From Bacillus sp. FJAT-28004 (lineage in GTDB: Bacteria; Bacillota; Bacilli; Paenibacillales; Paenibacillaceae): 64,000 bases of DNA. Shown in pieces: positions 17,962 through 25,391 of this stretch (positions within the stretch are counted from its first letter, which is position 1; each line of letters begins with the position of its first letter). The notes below the pieces were generated by a model that saw nothing but the letters and a program-made list of their open reading frames with translations, searched no databases and had not been told where the DNA came from. A program made the position numbers and the translations under genes. The stretch lies in NCBI RefSeq assembly GCF_001280845.1, contig NZ_LGHP01000003.1, forward strand, positions 404,526 to 468,525, given 5' to 3'.

Positions 17962-18003
17962 TGCTTAGTAAGTGAGCTTTGCGGAAGCAAAGTTTTCAGG
18001 AGG
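17962..18003 (+). repeat. Single copy of the pre-SD two-hairpin element
   Basis: CTTAGTAAG (17964-17972) and a perfect CTTTGC-GGAA-GCAAAG hairpin (17977-17992) lie immediately before the AGGAGG (17998-18003) of the next gene. The order, TGCTTA..GTAAG then TTTGC..GCAAA then TTT..GGAGG, is the same as in the tandem repeats at 22613-22744 and 48136-48495. Confidence 0.55.
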
Positions 18004-18007
18004 TACC

Positions 18008-18202
18008 ATGATGTGGACGGTCATTTATATCGCACCAACAGCAAAAATTGCAGATAACATCCAGAAGCGGCTAACGGATGAAGGGTTTTTGGTGAAAATC
18101 CGCTCCGTCAATCTGTCCAAACAGCAATACGAGATACTAGTTCCGTCAGGTGAGTTGGAGGAAGTTCAAGAAGTGTTCAACTCCATTATGCGGCCTTTAT
18201 GA
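18008..18202 (+). CDS. Small conserved protein upstream of accD
   Basis: 64 residues. Begins MMWTVIYIAP and has an alternating beta-alpha-beta pattern (NIQKRLTDEGFLVKIRSVN, then YEILVPSGELEEVQEVFN) resembling the ferredoxin-like fold of DUF2007-type small signalling proteins; the resemblance is only by pattern. AGGAGG is four bases from the first ATG and seven from the second (18011), so either may be used. It lies 40 bases before accD and is probably in the same operon; role unknown. Confidence 0.65.
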   Translation: MMWTVIYIAPTAKIADNIQKRLTDEGFLVKIRSVNLSKQQYEILVPSGELEEVQEVFNSIMRPL

Positions 18203-18242
18203 TGGACTGCTCTATACTATTGCGCCTTGAGAGGTGTCACAC

Positions 18243-19112
18243 GTGCAAATAAAAGATTTATTTACTAAGAAAAAATATGCAACGATACCTTCGGAACCAC
18301 GCAAGCGTGAAGTTCCTGAGGGCTTGATGAATAAGTGCTCCAAATGCGGCACGATTCAGTATAGCAAAGAGTTGGAAAAGAATTTAAAGGTATGCTCCTC
18401 CTGCGGCCATCATTACCGGCTAAGCGCATTGGAGCGTATTGCATTAACGCTCGATGAAGGGCATCTGGTAGAATACGATGCCAATATGGAATCCATCGAT
18501 CCTCTAAACTTTCCAGGTTACGCGAGCAAGCTAGAGCAGCAGAAGAGCAAGTCGAGTCTTCGCGAAGCTGTTGTAACAGGAGAAGGTACGATTGGTGGTT
18601 TTCCTGTCGTCGTAGCAGTCATGAGCTTTGATTTTTTCACTGGCAGTATGGGATCCGTAGTTGGAGAGAAAATTACAAGAGCGATCGAAGCGGCTCATGC
18701 GAAGCAACTGCCGCTTCTTATTTTCTCTACATCCGGCGGTGCCCGGATGCAGGAAAGTATTTTAAGCTTAATGCAGATGGCCAAAACGAGCGCGGCCCTT
18801 TCAAAGTTTCAAGGTGCCGGGGGTTTGTTTATTTCGATTTTTACCGATCCTACTACGGGCGGGGTTTCGGCTAGCTTTGCGAGCTTGGGCGATTACAATT
18901 TGGCCGAGCCTGGCGCGTTGATCGGTTTTGCCGGACGAATTGTTATCGAACAAACGATTCGCCAGAAGTTGCCTGATGACTTCCAGACGGCTGAGTTTAA
19001 CTTGCAGCATGGCCAATTGGATAAAGTCGTACACCGCAAAGATATGAAACCTACGTTAGCAAAGCTGCTCGATATGCATTGCGTAAGGGAGGAAACATCC
19101 TATGGCGGGTGA
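18243..19112 (+). CDS. accD: Acetyl-CoA carboxylase carboxyltransferase subunit beta
   Basis: 289 residues. The N-terminal zinc ribbon has two CxxC pairs (CSKCG and CSSCG), then the crotonase-like carboxyltransferase domain with FSTSGGARMQES, PTTGGVSASFASLGD and EPGALIGFAG. With AccA it transfers the carboxyl group from carboxybiotin to acetyl-CoA, the first step of fatty acid synthesis. The GTG at 18243 is chosen since it gives the family start (QIKDLFTKKK) and has GAGAGGTG upstream; GTG 18234 overlaps that site. It ends 11 bases inside accA. Confidence 0.95.
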   Translation: MQIKDLFTKKKYATIPSEPRKREVPEGLMNKCSKCGTIQYSKELEKNLKVCSSCGHHYRLSALERIALTLDEGHLVEYDANMESIDPLNFPGYASKLEQQKSKSSLREAVVTGEGTIGGFPVVVAVMSFDFFTGSMGSVVGEKITRAIEAAHAKQLPLLIFSTSGGARMQESILSLMQMAKTSAALSKFQGAGGLFISIFTDPTTGGVSASFASLGDYNLAEPGALIGFAGRIVIEQTIRQKLPDDFQTAEFNLQHGQLDKVVHRKDMKPTLAKLLDMHCVREETSYGG

Positions 19113-20172
19113 GCTGCCTTTTGAAAAACCGTTGAACGACTTACGGCAGAAGGTAACTGAGCTTAAGACCTTAAGCGTGGAGAAGGGTATCGACTTCACG
19201 GAAGAAATTCGAGGTCTTGAGCTTAAGTGCAAGCAGCTGGAAGAAGAATTGTATAGTGAGCTGACTCCGGCTCAAAAGATGCATATGGCGCGCCATCATC
19301 AGCGTCCGACATCGTTAGACTTCATTCAAACGGTATTTACCGATTATATGGAGCTTCATGGAGATCGTCTGTTTGCAGATGATCTTGCCATCGTTGGTGG
19401 CCTAGCTAAGATAAACGGTGTTCCAGTTACTGTTATTGGACACCAGCGCGGCAAGGATACTCGTGAGAATATTGCTCGTTTCTTCGGCAGTCCTCATCCT
19501 GAGGGCTTCCGCAAGGCGCTTCGACTAATGGAGCAAGCGAACAAATTCAAGCGGCCAATCATTACTTTTATTGATACGAAGGGTGCTTATCCGGGCAAAA
19601 CCGCCGAGGAGCGAGGTCAATCGGAAGCGATTGCGCGCAACCTGCGGGAAATGGCCGGCTTCGGCGTGCCTATTATTTGTATCGTTATTGGTGAAGGCGG
19701 CAGCGGGGGAGCACTCGCTTTAGGCGTAGGAAACCGTGTATTAATGTTGGAAAATGCGATTTACAGTGCAATCTCGCCAAATGGAGCTGCATCCATCTTG
19801 TGGAAAGATGCTTCCAGGGCAGATCAAGCAGCTGAAGCAATGAAGATTACAGCCAAAGACTTGTTAGAATTTGGTGTAATTGAGGACATTGTTCCGGAGC
19901 CGCAGGGCGGCGCACATAAGGACTTGGCATTTCAAGCGGAGCAAATTAAGGAAAAGCTGTGGCAGCATTTACAAGAACTTATGAAAATGAGTGCTGAGCA
20001 GCTTATCGAAGATCGGTATAATAAATTCCGTAAAGTCGGTCAATTCAAGATAGTTGAAGAGCCCGGAGATGTGGCGAACGGAGCAGTTGCTGATACGAAT
20101 ATCGGTATAAAAGCGGACGCGGTAAATGTTTCTCAGGAACAAGCGCCGGAAGCAACTCCGACCGTTCAATAG
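19102..20172 (+). CDS. accA: Acetyl-CoA carboxylase carboxyltransferase subunit alpha
   Basis: 356 residues, about 30 longer than Bacillus AccA through a low-complexity, Ala/Val-rich tail after residue 315. Typical blocks: the coiled N-terminus (LRQKVTELKTL), MARHHQRPTSLD, GDRLFADD, GEGGSGGALALGVG and AISPNGAASILWKD. Partner of AccD in the carboxyltransferase. ATG lies within the end of accD after GGAGG, so synthesis of the two subunits is coupled. Confidence 0.95.
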   Translation: MAGELPFEKPLNDLRQKVTELKTLSVEKGIDFTEEIRGLELKCKQLEEELYSELTPAQKMHMARHHQRPTSLDFIQTVFTDYMELHGDRLFADDLAIVGGLAKINGVPVTVIGHQRGKDTRENIARFFGSPHPEGFRKALRLMEQANKFKRPIITFIDTKGAYPGKTAEERGQSEAIARNLREMAGFGVPIICIVIGEGGSGGALALGVGNRVLMLENAIYSAISPNGAASILWKDASRADQAAEAMKITAKDLLEFGVIEDIVPEPQGGAHKDLAFQAEQIKEKLWQHLQELMKMSAEQLIEDRYNKFRKVGQFKIVEEPGDVANGAVADTNIGIKADAVNVSQEQAPEATPTVQ

Positions 20173-20269
20173 TGAATAATATGTAAAAATGATTATTTCA
20201 CTGTACAAGCAGTGGGTTGTCATGTCAGTATAGTAAAGAATATCAGGCAGTATACGGAGGAAACTTAAC

Positions 20270-22024
20270 ATGCGTAAAACGAAAATTGTTTGTACTATCG
20301 GTCCATCCAGCGAATCACTGGAAAATACAAAAAAACTAATCAATGCAGGGATGAACGTTGCCCGTCTTAACTTCTCACACGGAGATTTTGAAGAGCACGG
20401 CAACCGTATTAAAAACATCCGCATTGCAAATGCAGAACTTGGTACTTCGGTAGCGGTTTTGCTAGATACGAAGGGTCCGGAAATTCGTCTTGGCAAGCTG
20501 AAAGAAGAGCCTATTGAACTTAATCAAGGCGAACTCGTTACGCTTACTACAGAAGAAATTTTGGGTGATCGCAACCGTGTTCCAATTACTTACAACAACC
20601 TTCCAAACGATGTAACAATCGGTTCGACTATCCTAATTGATGATGGTTTGATCGGATTGACAGTTGAAGAGGTTAATGGCACCGAAATTGTTTGCCGCAT
20701 CGTAAACAGCGGTCCAATTAAAAGTAAAAAAGGCGTTAACGTTCCTGGCGTGAAAATTTCATTGCCTGGTATTACGGAGAAGGATGCAAATGATATCGTA
20801 TTCGGTATCGAGCAAGGCGTAGACTTCATTGCAGCATCTTTTGTACGTAAAGCAAGCGACGTGCTTGAAATTCGTGAATTGCTTGAGCGTCACAATGCTG
20901 GTCACATTCAAATCATCTCCAAAATCGAAAACCAAGAAGGCGTAGACAATCTCGATGAGATTCTTGAGGTTTCAGACGGTCTTATGGTAGCGCGTGGCGA
21001 CCTCGGCGTTGAAATTCCAGCTGAAGAAGTTCCACTCGTACAAAAAAATATGATTAAAAAAGGTAACCGTGTAGGTAAGCCTGTCATTACAGCAACACAA
21101 ATGCTCGATTCCATGCAGCGCAATCCACGTCCAACTCGCGCAGAAGCGAGTGACGTTGCAAATGCGATTTTTGACGGTACAGATGCGATTATGCTTTCCG
21201 GCGAAACAGCTGCTGGTAGATATCCAACTGAATCGGTACAAACAATGGCTCGTATTGCTGAGCGTGCTGAAGCAGCTTTGGAATACCGTGAAATTTTCAC
21301 AAAACAAGCCAATGCACAACAAGTTTCCGTTACGGAAGCAATCAGCCAAGCTGTTGCTAACTCGGCTCTTGATCTTGGTGCAAAAGCGATCATCACATCG
21401 ACACAAAGCGGCTTTACGGCTCGCATGGTTTCGAAGTACAAGCCTAAAGCTCCAATCATTGCTGTAACAACTGATGAGAAGGTATTGCGTCGTCTATCTC
21501 TCATTTGGGGCGTATTTGCAGTACTTGGTCCAGATGCGGATACAACGGATGAAATGTTCGAAAATGCTGTAAAAGGCGGCATGAGCACTGGTTTCCTAAG
21601 CTTGGGAGATACAGTTGTTATTACGGCTGGCGTTCCAGTTGGTCGTGCGGGCACTACAAATCTTATCAAAATCCACCACATTGGTGAGCTTTTGGCACAA
21701 GGACAAGGTATCGGCAGCCAAACTGCTATCGGTAAAATTGTTGTAGCACGTACACCACAAGAAGCAATCGCAAAAACAACTCAAGGTTCTATCTTGGTAA
21801 CGATCTCCACAGATAAAGAATATATGCCTGCATTTGAGAAAGCTGGCGCGGTTATTACAGAGCAAGGCGGAATTACTAGTCATGCTGCTGTGGTTGGCCT
21901 TAATCTTGGAATCCCAGTTATTCTTGGAATTGAAAATGCGACTGAATTGCTGCAAGATGGCATGGAAGTAACCATCTATGGCGAAACTGGCGTTATCTAT
22001 CACGGCCAATCAAAAGTACTGTAA
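20270..22024 (+). CDS. pyk: Pyruvate kinase
   Basis: 584 residues, the long Bacillus form. The barrel begins RKTKIVCTIGPSSES; LDTKGPEIRLG, the active-site KIENQEG, GDLGVEIP and ATQMLDSM follow. After residue 475 is the extra PEP-utilising-like domain ending GGITSHAAVVGLNLGIPVILG, found in Bacillus-type enzymes. It makes pyruvate and ATP in the last step of glycolysis. Codon use is biased as expected for a highly expressed gene. RBS GGAGGAAACTTAAC. In Bacillus pfkA lies between accA and pyk; it is absent here. Confidence 0.96.
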   Translation: MRKTKIVCTIGPSSESLENTKKLINAGMNVARLNFSHGDFEEHGNRIKNIRIANAELGTSVAVLLDTKGPEIRLGKLKEEPIELNQGELVTLTTEEILGDRNRVPITYNNLPNDVTIGSTILIDDGLIGLTVEEVNGTEIVCRIVNSGPIKSKKGVNVPGVKISLPGITEKDANDIVFGIEQGVDFIAASFVRKASDVLEIRELLERHNAGHIQIISKIENQEGVDNLDEILEVSDGLMVARGDLGVEIPAEEVPLVQKNMIKKGNRVGKPVITATQMLDSMQRNPRPTRAEASDVANAIFDGTDAIMLSGETAAGRYPTESVQTMARIAERAEAALEYREIFTKQANAQQVSVTEAISQAVANSALDLGAKAIITSTQSGFTARMVSKYKPKAPIIAVTTDEKVLRRLSLIWGVFAVLGPDADTTDEMFENAVKGGMSTGFLSLGDTVVITAGVPVGRAGTTNLIKIHHIGELLAQGQGIGSQTAIGKIVVARTPQEAIAKTTQGSILVTISTDKEYMPAFEKAGAVITEQGGITSHAAVVGLNLGIPVILGIENATELLQDGMEVTIYGETGVIYHGQSKVL

Positions 22025-22064
22025 TAAAACAGTGCCTTTCTTAACAACAATATAGTACAAAAAC

Positions 22065-22097
22065 AAAAAGCGATGGTGATCTCACCGTCGCTTTTTG
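22065..22097 (+). terminator. Terminator after pyk
   Basis: AAAAAGCGATGGTGA pairs with TCACCGTCGCTTTTT around a short loop, 41 bases after the pyk stop. Confidence 0.85.
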
Positions 22098-22148
22098 CTA
22101 ATCTGTTAGTCATAGCAAGTTAGTTGTAAAAGACTTGGGGGGACATTT

Positions 22149-22616
22149 ATGATTTCAGCTTCCACTTGGTATCTGCATCCGCTGCGTGTTCGTTATCAGG
22201 AAACCGATCAAATGAGTGTTGTATTTCATGGGAATTATGTAACTTGGTTCGAGATTGGACGTACTGAATGGATAAGAAATGCGGGTTATGACTATAAAAC
22301 GATCGAAGAAAAAGGGTTGCTGCTGCCGGTTATAGATTTGCAATGCCGATATGTACAGCCAGCCCGTTATGACGATACTGTAGTCGTTTGTACTCGAATT
22401 GCTGATTGCACTCCATTACGCGTATCCTTTGAATCGCAAGTTAGAAGGGTAACGCTGGATGATTTCCATGCCTCAGTACGATTAGAAGGTGAATCACTGC
22501 CTGGCGAGCTGCTCGTAGAGGGCGGAACAAAGCATGTATGGGTCAACGAGGCGTGGCACCCAGCGCGCTTAAACAAAGTAATGCCTGAGTTATACGAATT
22601 GCTGCGTACAAAGTAA
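22149..22616 (+). CDS. Acyl-CoA thioesterase, 4HBT hotdog family (YbgC/FadM type)
   Basis: 155 residues. The family signature is complete: RVRYQETDQMSVVFHGNYVT with the catalytic Asp at about residue 20, then WFEIGRTEWIR on the long hotdog helix, and the strand LQCRYVQPARYDD. Such enzymes hydrolyse acyl-CoA thioesters; chain preference is not predictable. GGGGGG lies seven bases before the ATG. Its TAA is the first bases of the 37-bp tandem repeat that separates it from fxsA. Confidence 0.85.
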   Translation: MISASTWYLHPLRVRYQETDQMSVVFHGNYVTWFEIGRTEWIRNAGYDYKTIEEKGLLLPVIDLQCRYVQPARYDDTVVVCTRIADCTPLRVSFESQVRRVTLDDFHASVRLEGESLPGELLVEGGTKHVWVNEAWHPARLNKVMPELYELLRTK

Positions 22617-22744
22617 GTTTGCAATGCAAACCAAGCTTATGCTTACGAAGTAAGTTTGCTACGCGAACCAAGCTTATGCTTACGAAGTAAGTTTGCTACG
22701 CAAACCAAGCTTGTGCTTACGAAGTAAGTTTGCAACGCAAACTT
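22613..22744 (+). repeat. 37-bp tandem repeat, about 3.5 units, directly before the fxsA ribosome site
   Basis: Units at 22613-22649, 22650-22686, 22687-22723 and a partial one at 22724-22744. Each contains TTTGC-(N3)-GCAAA (one copy has GCGAA) and, across the unit junction, CTTACGAAGTAAG. The last unit leads straight into GGAGGAGG. Related in layout to 48136-48495 and 17962-18003. Confidence 0.9.
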
Positions 22745-22760
22745 TGGAGGAGGTCCAATC

Positions 22761-23153
22761 ATGTATAAATGGCTGTTGGCGGTTTTTATTGTTGTTCCTT
22801 TAGTTGAGCTGTGGGGTATCTTTCAGGTGAGCAGCTGGATCGGGGGCTGGAACACTTTTTTTATACTGATCCTCATGGGTTTGGCAGGTGCTTATTTGGC
22901 TCGAATGGAAGGCCGTAGAGTATGGGGAGAGGCCCAACGTCAAATGCAAGCCGGACAAATTCCAGGACAGTCGCTTTTAGATGGATTATGTGTGCTGGCA
23001 GGAGGCATTTTGCTGCTGATGCCAGGGTTTTTATCTGACATCTTAGGCATTTCATTGCTCATTCCGTTCACAAGAGTCTTTTATAGACAAATCATGCTGC
23101 GTGAAATAGAAAAAAGAATACGAAACGGCAACTTCAAGATCGGAAGATTCTAA
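22761..23153 (+). CDS. fxsA: FxsA-family membrane protein
   Basis: 130 residues. Membrane helices at about 3-20, 26-46 and 75-105. Family marks: VVPLVELWGIFQVSSWIG, the helix LIMGLAGAYLARMEGRRVW, LLDGLCVLAGGILLLMPGFLSDILG. FxsA (Bacillus YtzA) is a cytoplasmic-membrane protein; in E. coli overproduction relieves phage T7 exclusion by F. Position between pyk and the citZ region matches Bacillus ytzA. RBS GGAGGAGG directly after the repeat array. Confidence 0.85.
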   Translation: MYKWLLAVFIVVPLVELWGIFQVSSWIGGWNTFFILILMGLAGAYLARMEGRRVWGEAQRQMQAGQIPGQSLLDGLCVLAGGILLLMPGFLSDILGISLLIPFTRVFYRQIMLREIEKRIRNGNFKIGRF

Positions 23154-23155
23154 TT

Positions 23156-23183
23156 TTTACGTGACATTTACAAAAGGTTAACA
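23156..23183 (+). promoter_or_regulatory. Pho box (PhoP half-sites) upstream of ppk
   Basis: Three direct hexamers at exact 11-bp periodicity: TTTACG (23156), TTTACA (23167), TTAACA (23178), each separated by five bases. This matches the Bacillus PhoP pattern TTHAYA spaced by about five bases. It begins two bases after the fxsA stop and ends about 140 bases before ppk. Confidence 0.6.
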
Positions 23184-23324
23184 TGGCAATAATAGTCATG
23201 CGTCATAATGACATAGACACAAGTCGTTTCCTGTCGTTAATATTAGTATTCTTGATATGCAATAGGAAGAATAAGCTAAAAAAAATCAGGTTTATTTTGC
23301 AAAATTACTCAGGAGGCGTGAGAA

Positions 23325-25391
23325 ATGACCAAGCTTTTGTCCAACTATGTAAATCGTGACTTAAGTTGGATCGAATTCAACCGAAGAGTTCTTCAAGAGG
23401 CGCAGGACCCGAGCAATCCGCTGCTTGAGAGAGCAAAGTTTTTGGCCATCGTCTCAAGCAATTTGGATGAATTTATGAGCGTGCGTGTTGCTGGCATACA
23501 GATGCAGATGAGAGCTGGCTTGTCCAAAATTGATTTTACGGGCTATACGCCTTCAGGACTATGGAAAAGGCTAATTAAGCGTGCTACTCAAATGGTACAC
23601 GATCAATACCGTACATACAGGGAAGTATTCCGCAGTTTGAGCCGTGAGGGAATTTTTATTCGTTCGCTTGATGAGCTTAATGTAACGCAGACGAAGGCAG
23701 TCTCGGATTATTTTCATGAAATCGTATTTCCAGTTCTTACTCCTATGGCTGTTGATCAGAGCAGACCGTTCCCACTCGTTCATACAAAAGAGCTGTATTT
23801 AGCAGTGCTTTTAAGGCAAGAGGGAGATCCTGCTGAAGAAGAGCCATTATTTGCGATTGTGCAGGTACCTTCTATTTTGCCAAGATTCGTACCCGTTCCT
23901 GGACGGATTAACAGCAAGAAAACGGAGTTTGTGCTTCTTGAGGATTTAATTGAACAGTTCATAGATACCTTATTTAATGGATATATCCCGTTCTCCGTTA
24001 ATCCGTTCCGTCTAACAAGGGATGCAGATATTACGCTCAATGAGGAGGATGCAGAGGATCTGCTTGAGGAAATCGAGAAGGAGCTGCGTCGCCGTCGCTG
24101 GGGAATTCCTGTTAGGCTAGAGGTTTCCAAGGGGATGCATCCTTATGCGCTCGAAATGCTTACGGAAGAGCTCGAAATCGAAGATAATTTATTTGAAATC
24201 GACGGTCCGCTTGATCTAAGTTTTTTGATGAAGTTTGCAGGTGCAGTACCGGGCAATGATAATTTGCGGTACGAGAAGCTTGAGCCTATTTATCCAAGAG
24301 AGTTTGACCACACCGACGATATGTTTGAGGTCATCCGTCAGCGGGATGTATTGATGTACCATCCTTATGAATCATTTGACGCCGTTAATGACTTTGTCAT
24401 GCAGGCTGCATATGATCCCGACGTGCTTGCGATAAAAATGACGTTATACCGTGTGAGCGGCCAGTCTGCGCTCGTTCAAGCACTTGCAAAGGCAGGTGAA
24501 GCTGGAAAACAGGTAACGGTCGTTGTAGAGCTAAAGGCGAGGTTTGATGAGGAGCGGAATATCGCTTGGGCACGCCAGCTGGAGAAAGCTGGTTGTCATG
24601 TTGTTTATGGGCTTGTTGGTCTGAAAACACATGCAAAAATTTTGTTAGTCGTAAGGCGTGAGCAAGGTACACTGCGTCGTTACGTGCATGTAGGAACAGG
24701 AAATTACAATGACAGCACGGCAACTTTATATACGGATATTGGACTTTTTACATCTCACCCGATAATCGGCGGCGATGCTTCAGCATTGTTCAACGAAGTT
24801 ACGGGTTATTCATCACCTTATGAGTGGAAAGCATTTGGAGTTGCACCTTCTGATTTGAAGGAAAAGCTATATCGGCTAATCGATCGAGAAAGACTGAATG
24901 CAGTAGCTGGAAAGCCAGCACGCATTATTGCCAAAATGAACTCATTATCGAATCAAGAAATGATTGATAAGCTTTATGAAGCCTCTCAAGCCGGGGTGAA
25001 AATCATTCTAATCGTCCGCGGGGTATGCTGTTTGCGGCCGGGTGTTCCTGGACGAAGTGAAAATATTCAGGTTATTAGCATCGTTGACCGTTTTCTGGAG
25101 CATGCGCGGATTATGTACTTCTATAACGGCGGGGAAGAAGAGGTGTACTTGTCGAGTGCGGATTGGATGACCCGTAACCTTACAAGAAGGATCGAGCTCA
25201 TGTGTCCAGTATTTGATCCGACGCTCAGACAAATATTAATCAAAATGCTTCAGCTCAATATCGATGATAATGTAAAAGCTCGCGAATTGCAGCCGAACGG
25301 TACTTACGAACACATTTCTAGTGTTGATAAGCAGCCGTTCCGCAGTCAATTCGAGGCTAAGGTTATAGCGTCTTGGAAGGGACTTGCGTAG
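23325..25391 (+). CDS. ppk: Polyphosphate kinase (PPK1)
   Basis: 688 residues. N-terminal domain NRDLSWIEFNRRVLQEA; central FPLVHTKELYLAVLL; the catalytic His436 in LKTHAKILLVVRRE (equivalent to E. coli His435, phosphorylated from ATP); then VHVGTGNYNDSTATLYTD and RIMYFYNGGEEEVYLSSADWMTRNL of the second PLD-like domain. It polymerises phosphate from ATP. AGGAGGCGTGAGAA precedes the ATG. The 3' end overlaps ppx by 29 bases on the opposite strand. Confidence 0.95.
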   Translation: MTKLLSNYVNRDLSWIEFNRRVLQEAQDPSNPLLERAKFLAIVSSNLDEFMSVRVAGIQMQMRAGLSKIDFTGYTPSGLWKRLIKRATQMVHDQYRTYREVFRSLSREGIFIRSLDELNVTQTKAVSDYFHEIVFPVLTPMAVDQSRPFPLVHTKELYLAVLLRQEGDPAEEEPLFAIVQVPSILPRFVPVPGRINSKKTEFVLLEDLIEQFIDTLFNGYIPFSVNPFRLTRDADITLNEEDAEDLLEEIEKELRRRRWGIPVRLEVSKGMHPYALEMLTEELEIEDNLFEIDGPLDLSFLMKFAGAVPGNDNLRYEKLEPIYPREFDHTDDMFEVIRQRDVLMYHPYESFDAVNDFVMQAAYDPDVLAIKMTLYRVSGQSALVQALAKAGEAGKQVTVVVELKARFDEERNIAWARQLEKAGCHVVYGLVGLKTHAKILLVVRREQGTLRRYVHVGTGNYNDSTATLYTDIGLFTSHPIIGGDASALFNEVTGYSSPYEWKAFGVAPSDLKEKLYRLIDRERLNAVAGKPARIIAKMNSLSNQEMIDKLYEASQAGVKIILIVRGVCCLRPGVPGRSENIQVISIVDRFLEHARIMYFYNGGEEEVYLSSADWMTRNLTRRIELMCPVFDPTLRQILIKMLQLNIDDNVKARELQPNGTYEHISSVDKQPFRSQFEAKVIASWKGLA

